Shown here: piece after piece, positions 24,945-34,837 of the stretch
Position numbering within the stretch: position 1 is the stretch's first letter
How the letters are laid out: every line of letters starts with the position of its first letter
Assembly (NCBI GenBank): GCA_965279595.1
Contig: OZ257246.1
Location: 496,001-560,000, forward strand
Direction: 5' to 3'
Source: CAIKLP01 sp965279595
GTDB taxonomy: Bacteria; Bacteroidota; Bacteroidia; Sphingobacteriales; Sphingobacteriaceae
DNA length: 64,000 bases
Position numbers and translations under genes: made by a program
The notes under the pieces: generated by a model
Database searches by the model: none
Told to the model about the DNA's origin: nothing
The model's input: the letters and a program-made list of their open reading frames with translations, nothing else

Positions 24945-25961
24945 CAATTCATCTATTTTTTGTTTCACTTCCAATTCTGAGATTCTATTCATACAAGTAT
25001 TTGTTGGATGAACACAATGAATCTGATCACATGGATTGCATTCTAAAACATGGTGAATATACCTTGCATTATCAGACCAAGGATAAAAAATAACTGGCAC
25101 TCCTGGACCAAACAAGCCAATTGATTTGCATTGCGTTGCAGTGGCAATATGCAATGGCCCACTTTCATTCCCTAAAAACAAAGAAGCCTTTGAAGCTAAT
25201 GCAGCAAATGAACTCAAGCTAAAATGACTGGTATTAAATGTTTTCTCTTTAACAAGTTCTTGAATTTTTTTGATGCTTTCCACATCACTTTTCTCACCTG
25301 CAAAAATAATTTTAAGACTATACTTTTCAATTAAATAATTGGCTATTGAGGCAAATTTTTCTGGATTCCATTTTCTTAATACTCTTCTAGCTTCAGTATG
25401 TAGAATTGCAAATTTCTGAATATCATTTTCAATCAAAAAATTATTTACTAGCTGTTGGTCATCTTCAGAATAATATAATTGAAGTATTGGTTTTGTAATT
25501 TCCATTTTTAATAATGGAGCGACTATTTGTCTGTTAGTAAATACCTCATGTAATTGCCCACCATTTAATTTATTATGTAACCTTACTGAACCTCGGTCAA
25601 CTCTATATTTCGGTTGATGAAAGAAAGCATAGGCAATTGATTCGAAAGATCCTCTTAAATCAATTATCAAATCATAATAGTTTTCTAATTCATCTTTGGT
25701 GGTCACAATTCTATGTATAGCAGGATCGTTTTCCAACAATGGTTTTAAAAATGGCTTACACCATAACGTCTGTTTAGCTTTTGGATAACTTTCTTGAAGT
25801 AATTTAAAAACATGCACCGCATTAACCATATCTCCAATCTCATCTAATTTTATAATTAAGATGTTTGTATATTCCATTTCCAATGGTTTCTTCCAACGAT
25901 TAATCCATTTTGAACATAAAACACTTGCTGCATATATAAAATCTTCTTTCTTCATTTTCAA
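24936..25961 (-). CDS. Glycosyltransferase family 9 (heptosyltransferase-like)
   Basis: The 341-residue GT-B protein starts its first Rossmann domain with NILIIKLDEIGDMVNAVHVF near residue 32. It has the family 9 acceptor/donor region HTEARRVLRKWNPEKFA near 195 and the C-terminal FLGNESGPLHIATA motif near 272. GT9 enzymes add heptose or similar sugars to lipid A core. A Cys-rich tail (CNPCDQIHCVHPTNTCM) follows, common in Bacteroidota members of the family. The donor sugar is unknown. Confidence 0.88.
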   Translation of the reverse strand: MKMKKEDFIYAASVLCSKWINRWKKPLEMEYTNILIIKLDEIGDMVNAVHVFKLLQESYPKAKQTLWCKPFLKPLLENDPAIHRIVTTKDELENYYDLIIDLRGSFESIAYAFFHQPKYRVDRGSVRLHNKLNGGQLHEVFTNRQIVAPLLKMEITKPILQLYYSEDDQQLVNNFLIENDIQKFAILHTEARRVLRKWNPEKFASIANYLIEKYSLKIIFAGEKSDVESIKKIQELVKEKTFNTSHFSLSSFAALASKASLFLGNESGPLHIATATQCKSIGLFGPGVPVIFYPWSDNARYIHHVLECNPCDQIHCVHPTNTCMNRISELEVKQKIDELLA

Positions 25962-25987
25962 TAATTTCAGTTCGAAATGTATAAATA

Positions 25988-25995
25988 CAAAGATA
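25988..25995 (-). promoter_or_regulatory. -7 element of the GT9 gene
   Basis: TATCTTTG on the minus strand (25995-25988) matches TAnnTTTG exactly, 27 bp before the ATG at 25961. I saw no clear -33 element at the right distance. Confidence 0.45.
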
Positions 25996-26024
25996 AATTT
26001 AATTCCTTTGTGTAGATTTCAACT

Positions 26025-27470
26025 ATGCAACGAAAATTTTTGCTTAATCTTTTACTAATCATCTTTGTCAATTTGATGATTAAACCTCTGTATTTATTTG
26101 GTATTGACAGGTCTTTTCAAAATATTGTTGGAAGTTTTAACTATGGTATTTTTTATTCCTTGTTCAATCTAACCTTTATTCTAAGCGTAATTATTGACCC
26201 AGGTATCACCAATTTCAACAATAGGCACATAGCACAAAATCAACATTTATTAACTAAATACTTCAGCAATATTGCGGTTATTAAACTACTATTATCGGTC
26301 CCATTCATAATAGTTATAGGTATTTGGGGGATTTTCTTTGCCAATTATTCAAATTACGAATTAGAGATATTAGCTTTTTTGGTAATCTCTCAAATTATGA
26401 ATTCCTATGTTTTATATAATAGATCCAACCTTTCCGGATTACATTTATTCAAAACAGATACTTTCATTTCTATTTTAGATAAATTATTAATGATCCTTTT
26501 GGTTGGGTTCTTTTTAATATCTGCCAAATACCAATCAATGCTGGATATCCGACTTTTTTGCATCCTGCAAAGTATTTCTTTTACAATTACCGCAATAATT
26601 TCATTCTTAATAGTAAAGTCATACACACATCTTCCTAAATTCAAATTCAATTTTTTGGTTTTTAGAATAATTATAAAAGAAAGCTTTCCTTATGCATTAC
26701 TTGCATTATTAATGGTAATTTATGCTAAGTCTGATACTGTTTTACTAAAATCAATTCATCCAAATGGTAATGAAGAAGTAGGTATTTATGCTGCTGCCTA
26801 TCGATTATTTGATGCCGCAAGTATGATTGCAGTATTATTTTCAGGCTTATTATATCCAATCTTTGCCAGGTTGATAAAAGAAAAAGAAGAGCTTGCCCCT
26901 ATGATTAAAAGCGGATTTTCATTACTTGTTTATCCTGCAATTACTTGCTCTCTTGTTTTATTTTATTTTAGAATTCCTATTATGGAATTATTATACAACC
27001 AGCATGCCTACCAATCTGCCCAACTTTTAGGTTTTTTATTTGGGTCATTTGTTGCTTCATGTATTACCTATATTTGTGGCACATTGCTTACTGCCAATGG
27101 AAACATTAAACTTTTAAATAAAATTGCATTTGTTGCTGTTGTGCTCAATTTAGTATTAAACTATTTCTTTATACCTCAATATGGTTCATATGCATCAGCT
27201 ATAATTTCATGTTCAACTTTCACCTTGGTAGCTATTGCACACGCCTATTTTTCTTTTAAAATGTTTAAGCTAAAAATACAAGGTGTAACAATTATCAAAT
27301 TTGCATTTGTGGTCTTAAGTACAATTATGGTTTCTATATTATTAAAAAACAGTACCTTAACCTTTTTATTTGGTCTTATTTTAGCATTCATTTATGCTAT
27401 ACTAATTCTTTTTACGGTTCGTTTAATTCCTTTAAAAGAAATTCTTACTAATTTGAAGTCGGAAAGTTAG
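26025..27470 (+). CDS. Wzx-like polysaccharide flippase
   Basis: The 481-residue protein has about 12-14 hydrophobic segments over its whole length and no soluble domain. Its layout and the stretch VGIYAAAYRLFDAASMIAVL in the middle are those of the MATE/Wzx polysaccharide transporter superfamily. It should flip an undecaprenyl-linked glycan across the inner membrane. A Wzz-like protein and an O-antigen ligase follow in the same direction, 49 and 1 bp apart, consistent with a Wzy-dependent route. Confidence 0.87.
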   Translation: MQRKFLLNLLLIIFVNLMIKPLYLFGIDRSFQNIVGSFNYGIFYSLFNLTFILSVIIDPGITNFNNRHIAQNQHLLTKYFSNIAVIKLLLSVPFIIVIGIWGIFFANYSNYELEILAFLVISQIMNSYVLYNRSNLSGLHLFKTDTFISILDKLLMILLVGFFLISAKYQSMLDIRLFCILQSISFTITAIISFLIVKSYTHLPKFKFNFLVFRIIIKESFPYALLALLMVIYAKSDTVLLKSIHPNGNEEVGIYAAAYRLFDAASMIAVLFSGLLYPIFARLIKEKEELAPMIKSGFSLLVYPAITCSLVLFYFRIPIMELLYNQHAYQSAQLLGFLFGSFVASCITYICGTLLTANGNIKLLNKIAFVAVVLNLVLNYFFIPQYGSYASAIISCSTFTLVAIAHAYFSFKMFKLKIQGVTIIKFAFVVLSTIMVSILLKNSTLTFLFGLILAFIYAILILFTVRLIPLKEILTNLKSES

Positions 27471-27486
27471 ATTTCCATATAAATTA

Positions 27487-27494
27487 TACCTTTG
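27487..27494 (+). promoter_or_regulatory. -7 element upstream of the Wzz-like gene
   Basis: TACCTTTG matches TAnnTTTG exactly and lies 25 bp before the ATG at 27520. The upstream TTAG at 27467 is only a weak -33 candidate. It may give the Wzz-ligase pair its own start site. Confidence 0.45.
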
Positions 27495-27519
27495 CATTCC
27501 ATATACTAACCAAAAATTT

Positions 27520-28641
27520 ATGAAGCAAGAAGTACCTAGCGACTATTCCTTTGATATTTTTTATTTAATCAATTTGATCTTTAAGTGGAAATGGCCAATT
27601 CTAATCATTTCAATTTTAGCAACAATTGTCACCTATATTTTTACTGGACCTAAATTTATTAGCCCAGAATACAAATCTACAGTGGTTTTTTATCCAACTT
27701 CAAATGCTAGTATTTCTTCAACTTTAATGACTGAACCAGGTATGACCCGCTTCAATTTATTAGAGTTTGGATCAGATGAAGATGGGGAACAAATTTTACA
27801 GATTTTAAAATCTGATGATGTGAAGAATGCGGTTATCAAACACTTCAATTTGGCAAAGCATTATAATCTAGATACAACAAATGGAGTTTCTTGGTACACT
27901 TTACAAACTCTATTAAGTAAACAAGTAGAAGTTAAACAAACAGAATTTAAAGCAATTCAAATTACTGTTTATGATACTGACGCTCAAACTGCAGCTGACA
28001 TTGCCAATTACATGGCAAATTATTCAGGCTACCAAAAGAATTTAATACAAAAAATAAAAGCAAAAGAAGCTTTAGAAATTATTCAAAATGAATATGCCAC
28101 TGAAAAAAAAGTAGTTGATTCAATGGATAGAACTTTAATGAAATTAAGAGAAGCAGGTGTTTACGATTATTTTGAGCAATCTAAACAATTGAATGAAGCC
28201 TGGACACTCAACACCACTCGCCTTCAACAAGAATCTGCTATATTAAAAGTTTACGAAAGCAATAAATCATCTTTGCCTGACACAATGATTATTAAAGCAA
28301 AAGCTAGAGTGAAAGGTTATGAAGCTGCTTTGAAATCTATTGAACCTAGCATGAATGCAATAAAAAAATATGGAGGAGTTTATTTAGATAACATTAACAC
28401 TTTAGAAATTGAAAGAAAAAAACTAAGTAGCTTGAAGATGAGATATGAAAGTACCAAGTTAGATTTTGAAAAAGAATTGTCTCAGAAATTTATAATAAAC
28501 CAAGCTAGTAAACCTGAAGTTGCTGCACGTCCAAGGAGAATGCTATCAAGTGGTTTATCCTTTGTATCAACTATATTTCTTTCCATTTTGCTGATTGTAT
28601 TAATTGATGCATTTCCATTTCTAAGAAATAAATTAGCCTAA
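27520..28641 (+). CDS. Wzz-like polysaccharide chain-length protein
   Basis: The 373-residue protein has two membrane segments, near residues 25-45 and 343-363, with a large periplasmic region between. That region includes a long helical part (about 170-330). The Pro-rich segment SKPEVAARPRR just before TM2 is the usual Wzz landmark. There is no C-terminal tyrosine kinase domain. It probably sets glycan chain length together with the neighbouring polymerase/ligase. Confidence 0.85.
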   Translation: MKQEVPSDYSFDIFYLINLIFKWKWPILIISILATIVTYIFTGPKFISPEYKSTVVFYPTSNASISSTLMTEPGMTRFNLLEFGSDEDGEQILQILKSDDVKNAVIKHFNLAKHYNLDTTNGVSWYTLQTLLSKQVEVKQTEFKAIQITVYDTDAQTAADIANYMANYSGYQKNLIQKIKAKEALEIIQNEYATEKKVVDSMDRTLMKLREAGVYDYFEQSKQLNEAWTLNTTRLQQESAILKVYESNKSSLPDTMIIKAKARVKGYEAALKSIEPSMNAIKKYGGVYLDNINTLEIERKKLSSLKMRYESTKLDFEKELSQKFIINQASKPEVAARPRRMLSSGLSFVSTIFLSILLIVLIDAFPFLRNKLA

Positions 28642-28642
28642 A

Positions 28643-30091
28643 TTGATAAAGGAAATTAGTAAAAAGGAAATATTTTTTTTCTTTGCAACATTGCTATTTT
28701 ATGTTGCACTAAATCTTTATTACTTATCTGTTGGGATTGAATTTTTACCAATTATTCCTTTGGTTCTAATTACAGCATGGATTGCCGTTAAAAACTTTTC
28801 TCTACTTTATTATCTACTCCTATTTTCGCTACCATTCTCATTTGAACAATCATTTGGTTCATTGTCAATGTCAATGCCTACTGAGCCATTAATGATAGTT
28901 TTGTTGGCCGTTAGTATTTCTTTACTAATTCAACAAAGATTACAACTTAAGGAACAATGGAGACATCCAATAATTCTTATTTTATTCTTACAGCTGACTC
29001 TATTTACCTTCAATATTTTCATTTCGTACGAACCCCTATTATCTTTAAAATATCTACTAGCAAAGGCTTGGTATTTTGCTTCCTTTATATTCATTCCGTT
29101 ATTAATACTAAACAACCAATCTGCATTCAAAAAAACATTTTGGTTTATGTTTATCCCTTTAATCATTACTGTTTTATATACAGTAATTAGACACGCTACA
29201 AAATCATTTGGGTTTGATGAGATTAATATTGCAGCACGGCCCTTTTATGCGAACCATGTAATTTATGCTTGTACCCTCGGATTGCTAATACCATTTATTT
29301 TTATGTCATTGGGTTGGATGAAAAAGAAACCAATGACTTTTATATTAATTTCATTAAGTGTACTCCTTATTATTTTTGCTATTGGGACTTCCTATACTCG
29401 AACCACTTGGATAGCAGTTGTTAGTTCTTTAATTGCATTAGTTGCCTTTAGAACAGCTTATTTCAAAAAAGCACTACTTCTGTCAATGATTGGAGTTGTT
29501 GGTTTTTGTTATTATTTAGTTGATAATAACCATTACATGAAATATGCGCCAGATTATCAAAGAACAATTTTCAATGAAAAAGATTTTGGTAAACACATGA
29601 CCGCAACAGTTGAAATGAAGGATGTTTCAGGTATGGAAAGAGTATATAGATGGGTTGCTGCAGTCAATTTAATTCAACATCATTTTTGGTTAGGCACAGG
29701 TAACAATACTTTTTATCCAACTTATAAAGAATATGCTAACCCATCATTCATTACCTATGTTAGCGATAACCCTGAACATTCAAGTACACACAACTATTTT
29801 TTATTGATATTTTGCGAACAAGGTGTTTTTGGTTTTTTATTATTTTTCTCTTTATACATTATAGCCTTAATGAGTTGTTATAATATTTTCAGAAGAAGCA
29901 AAGATCCATTTATCAGAAATACCATTACTGCCTGCTTTCTTTCATTATATATCTTTTTGATCCATTTGGTTTTAGGAGATATGGTTGAGGTAGATAAAAA
30001 TGGAGGTTACTTCTTATTAATATTAGCAATAATAGTTTCCCTGGATACGATGTCAAAAAAAGAAGTAGAAAAACGAATTTCTACACAGTAA
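28643..30091 (+). CDS. O-antigen ligase/polymerase family membrane protein
   Basis: The 482-residue polytopic protein has about 12 hydrophobic segments and the Wzy_C region. The large periplasmic loop after IGTSYTRTTWIAV (near residue 247) includes GTGNNTFYP and EHSSTHNYFLL with the conserved His (about 350-380). The start is a TTG one base after the Wzz stop. No ATG lies early enough to keep TM1. Ligase and polymerase cannot be told apart from sequence. Its end overlaps the convergent permease gene by 11 bp. Confidence 0.85.
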   Translation: MIKEISKKEIFFFFATLLFYVALNLYYLSVGIEFLPIIPLVLITAWIAVKNFSLLYYLLLFSLPFSFEQSFGSLSMSMPTEPLMIVLLAVSISLLIQQRLQLKEQWRHPIILILFLQLTLFTFNIFISYEPLLSLKYLLAKAWYFASFIFIPLLILNNQSAFKKTFWFMFIPLIITVLYTVIRHATKSFGFDEINIAARPFYANHVIYACTLGLLIPFIFMSLGWMKKKPMTFILISLSVLLIIFAIGTSYTRTTWIAVVSSLIALVAFRTAYFKKALLLSMIGVVGFCYYLVDNNHYMKYAPDYQRTIFNEKDFGKHMTATVEMKDVSGMERVYRWVAAVNLIQHHFWLGTGNNTFYPTYKEYANPSFITYVSDNPEHSSTHNYFLLIFCEQGVFGFLLFFSLYIIALMSCYNIFRRSKDPFIRNTITACFLSLYIFLIHLVLGDMVEVDKNGGYFLLILAIIVSLDTMSKKEVEKRISTQ

Positions 30092-31283
30092 CATTATTCT
30101 CTTTCATATCGAAAGCATCTCGCAACCCTGAAGAGAATATATTAAATGCATAAACTAAAAGCATAATTGCGAAACCTGGAATAATTGCGAGATAGGCTGC
30201 ATCAATAATGATATACCCATAATGTTCTTTTACCATACCACCCCAAGTAGGCATAGGAGGCTGTGCACCAAATCCTAAAAAACTCAAACCAGCTTCTAAT
30301 AAAATTGCAGAAGCAAAATTTGCCGCAGCAATAACTAATAATGGTCCTAAAATATTTGGAAGAATGTGACGATAAATAATACGAAAATTAGAAAACCCCA
30401 TTGCCTTAGCTGCTTCTACATATTCTACTTCTCTAACACTCATTATCTGACCTCTAACCAAACGAGCAACTTCAACCCACATACTTAGTCCAATTGCAAT
30501 AAAAACTTGCCAGAAACCTTTACCTAAAGAAAATGAAATTGCAATTACGAGTAATAAAGAAGGCAAAGACCAAATTACATTAATTAACCAGCTTATGATA
30601 TCATCTACCATTCCCCTGTAAAACCCAGCAATTGCACCTAATGTTACTCCAATCAATAAAGAAATTATTACTGAAACTAATCCAACCGAAAGAGAGACCC
30701 TACTACCTAAAATAATTCTACTTAACATGTCTCTACCATATCTATCAGTCCCCATCCAAAAAGTTCTTGTAGAAATTTGATTTGAAATAATTTCAGATTT
30801 TAATTCAGAAGATTTTGCTTTTATCAAAGAATTATCATTTAGAAAAAATTCAAATTGTTGATTATGATAATTTATTTTCGAATCTGTTCGAATTGCATAA
30901 ACAACATCTGCTAAATTATAGACTTGCTTTAGCTCATCATCACTTGTAATAACTTCAATACTTGAATCAGTAAATTGATAAGAATTAATTGGAATGAAAT
31001 TAAATTCAGGTTCTTTCCCAAATGCCAATCGATTCAATATTGTTTGTGATTCCTTGTTTTCATTTTTTTTAATTGCCAAAAAAAGCGACTTTGTAAATGG
31101 TTTTTTAGTGCTTATTTCCAAATGCATTTCATTAGCCATTGGTGAATCGTCAGGCATTATTAGATAACCAAGTAAAGCAATAATAAAAGTTATGCAGATC
31201 AATAAAAATCCAAAAACAGCTAATTTGTTTTTTTTGATTTTTGCATATATTCTTGCTGATGGTTTAGTGTATTTAGTTTTCAT
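30081..31283 (-). CDS. DppC/OppC-type ABC transporter permease with long extracytoplasmic insert
   Basis: The 400-residue protein begins with one membrane segment (about 23-45) and an extracytoplasmic stretch of about 125 residues. The conserved FWMGTDRYGRDMLSRIILG (about 173) and the other membrane segments follow. The EAA loop is EAAKAMGFSNFRIIYRHIL near 290. The family imports peptides or similar solutes. Ordinary DppC proteins have a much shorter segment after TM1. No DppB, ATPase or binding protein is nearby. It overlaps the GT2 gene by 4 bp. Confidence 0.87.
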   Translation of the reverse strand: MKTKYTKPSARIYAKIKKNKLAVFGFLLICITFIIALLGYLIMPDDSPMANEMHLEISTKKPFTKSLFLAIKKNENKESQTILNRLAFGKEPEFNFIPINSYQFTDSSIEVITSDDELKQVYNLADVVYAIRTDSKINYHNQQFEFFLNDNSLIKAKSSELKSEIISNQISTRTFWMGTDRYGRDMLSRIILGSRVSLSVGLVSVIISLLIGVTLGAIAGFYRGMVDDIISWLINVIWSLPSLLLVIAISFSLGKGFWQVFIAIGLSMWVEVARLVRGQIMSVREVEYVEAAKAMGFSNFRIIYRHILPNILGPLLVIAAANFASAILLEAGLSFLGFGAQPPMPTWGGMVKEHYGYIIIDAAYLAIIPGFAIMLLVYAFNIFSSGLRDAFDMKENNVTV

Positions 31284-32410
31284 CTAACTGATCTCCCTTT
31301 CCATTCATAAGTATTACCAATATTACCTATAATGCCAATTACGATAATATAAAATACATAAAAGAAAACAACCAAAGGCACATAAACCATCAATTTTATT
31401 TTCTTGAAAAATTGCAATGTTTGAAAAATAAAAATCCCATCAAATAAGAGTTTAGTTAAAACTTGAATAATAAATAAGGTCCAAACCGGTTTATAAAAAA
31501 ATCCAGCTATCCCATTAATAAGAATAGATAAATTAAATAAAAAAATTAGACTTACCATCCATACCATTCTTTTATCGTAATACTTTACACTTTTAGAAGC
31601 CCAGCGTTTTCTTTGTTGCAGAAAATCTCCGAATTTTCTTTTTGCAAATGTATTTACAATGGCTCTTTCATCTTTTAAAAAACCAATTGAGTTTGGAAAC
31701 TTATGAAAAACTTTATGTAGAAACAATTCATCATCACCATGAGCAATGTCGTCAATACCTTTAAAACCATGCACCTCTTCAAACACTTCTCGAGTATAAG
31801 CTAGGTTTGCTCCATTACAGGTATTAGGAAATTTATTCTGAATACAAGCTCCACCAGCACCAATCAAAAATTGGAATTCAACTGTTTGTAGCTTTTCATA
31901 CCAATTATTATCATCATGAAAAGAAACTGGAGATGAAACCAATTTCACATTATTTGTTTTGAAAAAAGAGACAATACTTTCTACCCATTCAGGCCCAATT
32001 CTACAATCACCATCAGTAGTGATAATTAATTCAGAACTGGTATTCTCGATTGCTGTTGTTATTGCTTTCTTTTTATAAGCATTAGTAGGTTGATCAATGT
32101 ATAATGAAATAAGCTTTACGTTATCTCCTTTAACTTGATTAACAATTTCAACAGTTCTGTCTGTTGAATGATCATCAATTACAATAATTTCTATTAAATG
32201 TGATGGGTAAGATTGTTTTGCTAAATCTTGCAACAATAAACCAATGTGATTTTCTTCATTGCGAACAGGAATCATGATACTAACTGTAGTGTCATATTCT
32301 TTTAACAATATGTTGTTTTTTGGAATTTTTGCCCACCCATAAATGAAGAAGCTAATTATGCCAATATAAACAAGCGCCAATAAAATTGAAATTACACTAA
32401 GAGTCAGCAC
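31280..32410 (-). CDS. Membrane glycosyltransferase family 2
   Basis: The 376-residue protein has an N-terminal membrane segment and a GT-A domain. Motifs are VRNEENHIG near residue 50, VIDDHSTDRT near 76, TTDGDCRIGP (DxD-like) near 131, HGDDELFLHKV near 224 and QRKRW near 258. Two or three C-terminal membrane segments follow. This QxxRW type is processive or transfers to lipid-linked acceptors. The start is a GTG inside the end of the upstream gene. It is probably part of envelope glycan synthesis with the MprF/AglD-like gene before it. Confidence 0.85.
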   Translation of the reverse strand: MLTLSVISILLALVYIGIISFFIYGWAKIPKNNILLKEYDTTVSIMIPVRNEENHIGLLLQDLAKQSYPSHLIEIIVIDDHSTDRTVEIVNQVKGDNVKLISLYIDQPTNAYKKKAITTAIENTSSELIITTDGDCRIGPEWVESIVSFFKTNNVKLVSSPVSFHDDNNWYEKLQTVEFQFLIGAGGACIQNKFPNTCNGANLAYTREVFEEVHGFKGIDDIAHGDDELFLHKVFHKFPNSIGFLKDERAIVNTFAKRKFGDFLQQRKRWASKSVKYYDKRMVWMVSLIFLFNLSILINGIAGFFYKPVWTLFIIQVLTKLLFDGIFIFQTLQFFKKIKLMVYVPLVVFFYVFYIIVIGIIGNIGNTYEWKGRSVR

Positions 32411-33377
32411 TTATAAAATTAGCTTTAATAACATAATAGGTTCCACAAATAGAAGGCAAGATAACATTAATAGCCCAAATACTAAATGCTGCGCCTAAAA
32501 CTCCAATAGTATTTCCTGTAATATGACCCATAAAAAATAAAGCAACTGTACCTCTAACACCTAATTCAGTGATTGCAAATCCAGGTAAAATTGATTGCAC
32601 GAAAAATATTAAACTAATCATCATGTAACTTGCACTAATTGGAATTTCAGGTACAAAAAATTGTAGTAGTAAAACATACTGTGTAGAAAAAACAAAATAC
32701 CTTAATCCAGAATAAAATAAAATAGTTAGCAAATGTCGAGTATGGAAATAGGAAAATGTATTTGTTACTTTGTCGTATTTTTTCATAATTCTAAAAGAAG
32801 ACAAATACAAACTTAGCCTACTCATGTTTACGAATAAATATAGAATCAATACAATTAATAACAATACCAAATAAACTACAATGTATAATACAATTGGGTC
32901 GTGATTTACATATACTGGCAAATAAAAGCAAAAGGCTAAAAACCCAGCAAACAGCGTAATTACCATTTGTGAAATAGACGACAAGAAATTCAAAATGACT
33001 CCCTGCACTCGATGTTCTTCTTTTAAATAGAGAATTCTACCACCATACTCACCAATATTATTTGGAGTAAAAATACCAATGCTCATACCAGATAGTACTG
33101 AAGCAAATGCATTTTTAAAATTTAAGCTTTGGATTTTATTGACAACATATTTCCATTTTACGACTTCTAAAAAAACATTCAATACCATTAAGCATACAAC
33201 TAAAATTAGAATTGAATTGAATCCACTTTCTTTGATTCGAGATAATAAATATTCTATATTTTTTAACGCGTCTTTTCTACTTAACTCTAAAAATATATAA
33301 CCAACAGTAAGCAGCAGGATTAATATTTTGAGTAGATTTACGAGAACCTTCTTATATCTTTGTAGGAATTGAACCAT
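32397..33377 (-). CDS. MprF/AglD-like (UPF0104) membrane protein
   Basis: The 326-residue protein has about eight hydrophobic segments and the family features FKNAFASVLSGMSIGIFTPN near residue 88 and GEYGGRILYL just after. It is the lysylphosphatidylglycerol synthase membrane domain without the catalytic domain. Such proteins often flip or help transfer lipid-linked groups. I chose the ATG at 33377 (MVQFLQRYK); the frame is open to a TTG at 33413. It overlaps the GT2 gene by 14 bp and is probably its functional partner. Confidence 0.8.
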   Translation of the reverse strand: MVQFLQRYKKVLVNLLKILILLLTVGYIFLELSRKDALKNIEYLLSRIKESGFNSILILVVCLMVLNVFLEVVKWKYVVNKIQSLNFKNAFASVLSGMSIGIFTPNNIGEYGGRILYLKEEHRVQGVILNFLSSISQMVITLFAGFLAFCFYLPVYVNHDPIVLYIVVYLVLLLIVLILYLFVNMSRLSLYLSSFRIMKKYDKVTNTFSYFHTRHLLTILFYSGLRYFVFSTQYVLLLQFFVPEIPISASYMMISLIFFVQSILPGFAITELGVRGTVALFFMGHITGNTIGVLGAAFSIWAINVILPSICGTYYVIKANFISADS

Positions 33378-33415
33378 AGGAATAAACAAAATAACAAAAA
33401 AAATAATAAGCAACC

Positions 33416-33979
33416 TTGAGAGATCAAATTATATTAGGAGTTGACCCAGGAACAGCAATAACTGGGTATGGTTTGATACAAATAAAAGGATCAAGCATTG
33501 AACTTATCGACTTAGGTGTTATTGAAACAGGCAAAGGTGATGACCATCCAATGAAATTAAAAGTGATTTTCGAAGGTGTTTTAAATATTATTGATCAATA
33601 TCATCCAGATCACTTAGCTGTTGAAGCGCCATTCTTTGGGAAAAATATTCAATCAATGTTAAAATTAGGACGAGCCCAAGGTGTTTCTATGGCTGCTGCA
33701 CTATATAGAAATATTCCTATTGTTGAATACTCACCCAAAAAAATAAAGCAATCAATTACTGGAAATGGAAATGCCTCAAAAGAACAAGTTGCGAAAATGC
33801 TACAACAATTATTGAAATTTAAAGAGGTTCCTAAATTTTTGGATGCTACAGATGGTTTAGCTGCTGCAGTTTGCCATTATTTACAGAATAATTTAGGCAG
33901 TAATCCAGATCAGAAAAAACATACTGGATGGAAAGCATTTTTAACAGATAACCCTAAAAAACTACTTAAGACAAAATAG
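33416..33979 (+). CDS. ruvC: Holliday junction resolvase RuvC
   Basis: The 187-residue RNase-H-fold nuclease has catalytic Asp in ILGVDPGTAITGYG at residue 10, Glu in LAVEAPFFGKN near 70, and the DATDGLAAAVCHY acidic pair near 143. It resolves Holliday junctions with RuvAB. The start is a TTG 39 bp from the divergent gene's ATG; no upstream ATG exists in frame. The stop overlaps the HIT gene by 14 bp. Confidence 0.95.
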   Translation: MRDQIILGVDPGTAITGYGLIQIKGSSIELIDLGVIETGKGDDHPMKLKVIFEGVLNIIDQYHPDHLAVEAPFFGKNIQSMLKLGRAQGVSMAAALYRNIPIVEYSPKKIKQSITGNGNASKEQVAKMLQQLLKFKEVPKFLDATDGLAAAVCHYLQNNLGSNPDQKKHTGWKAFLTDNPKKLLKTK

Positions 33980-34364
33980 CATTTTTGATTGTTGATGCTA
34001 ATGATTCGAATTCTTCTTTGCTGAGCGAGAGTCGAGGGTTAGAAAAATTCATATCTGCAATAGTATTCATAGGAATCAGATGAACATGAGCATGTGGCAC
34101 TTCTAATCCCACTACAGCAATACCAATTTTTTTGCAATCAATCACTTTTTTTAAACCCAATGCAACAAGTTTAGAGAATAGCATAAGTTCGGCATATTCT
34201 TGATTTCCTAAATCAAAAATATAATCCACTTCTTTTTTAGGAATACACAATACATGACCTTTTGAAACAGGACTCACATCTAGGAATGCAAGAAATGCAT
34301 CTGATTCTGCAACAATATATGCAGGAATTTCTCCAGCAATAATCTTTGAAAAAAGTGTGCTCAT
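33966..34364 (-). CDS. HIT-family nucleotide hydrolase/transferase
   Basis: The 132-residue protein has the histidine triad HAHVHLIPM near residue 94 and the N-terminal FSKIIAGEIPAY typical of HinT-like proteins. Family members hydrolyse adenosine phosphoramidates or dinucleotides in the cytoplasm. It overlaps the stop of greA by one base, so it is cotranscribed with it. Confidence 0.93.
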   Translation of the reverse strand: MSTLFSKIIAGEIPAYIVAESDAFLAFLDVSPVSKGHVLCIPKKEVDYIFDLGNQEYAELMLFSKLVALGLKKVIDCKKIGIAVVGLEVPHAHVHLIPMNTIADMNFSNPRLSLSKEEFESLASTIKNAILS

Positions 34365-34837
34365 TACCTTGTAATTTCTATTATTTCAAATTCTATATTG
34401 CCACTTGGCACTGTTATGAAAGCTTTATCTCCAACTGATTTCCCTAACAAACCTTGAGCTATTGGAGATTTGATAGATATTTTTCCTGACTTCAAATCAG
34501 CTTCCTTTTCAGCAACTAATTGGTAGGCCATTTCAGCACCATTTTTAACATTACGAATTTTCACTTTGGATAAAGCTAGAACTTTAGAAGAATCTAATTT
34601 TGATTCATCAATTACACGTGCATTTCCTAAAACTTGTTCAAGTTTGGAAATTTTTAATTCTAATAAGCCTTGTGCTTCCTTGGCTGCATCATACTCTGCA
34701 TTTTCAGATAAATCTCCCTTATCACGAGCTTCGGCTATTTGCTTAGAAATATTGGCTCTTTCCACTGTTTTCAAGTGAATAACTTCTTCTTTTAATTTAT
34801 CTAACCCTTCTTGAGTAAAATAGGTAATGTCTGCCAT
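34364..34837 (-). CDS. greA: Transcription elongation factor GreA
   Basis: The 157-residue protein (ATG at 34837, MADITYFTQEG) has the N-terminal coiled coil with the tip acidic residues in GDLSENAEYDAAKE near residue 40. The C-terminal FKBP-like domain has KSPIAQGLLGKSVGD near 121. It rescues backtracked RNA polymerase. The frame extends 17 codons upstream to 34888, but that extension runs towards the terminator and is not conserved in the family. Confidence 0.96.
   Translation of the reverse strand: MADITYFTQEGLDKLKEEVIHLKTVERANISKQIAEARDKGDLSENAEYDAAKEAQGLLELKISKLEQVLGNARVIDESKLDSSKVLALSKVKIRNVKNGAEMAYQLVAEKEADLKSGKISIKSPIAQGLLGKSVGDKAFITVPSGNIEFEIIEITR

Noticed and set aside
28643..28645. 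Frameshift or truncation of the O-antigen ligase because it lacks an ATG
   Set aside because: A TTG one base after the Wzz-like stop gives a complete first membrane segment. Other genes here (ruvC, yceD, the type B T9SS gene) also seem to use TTG.
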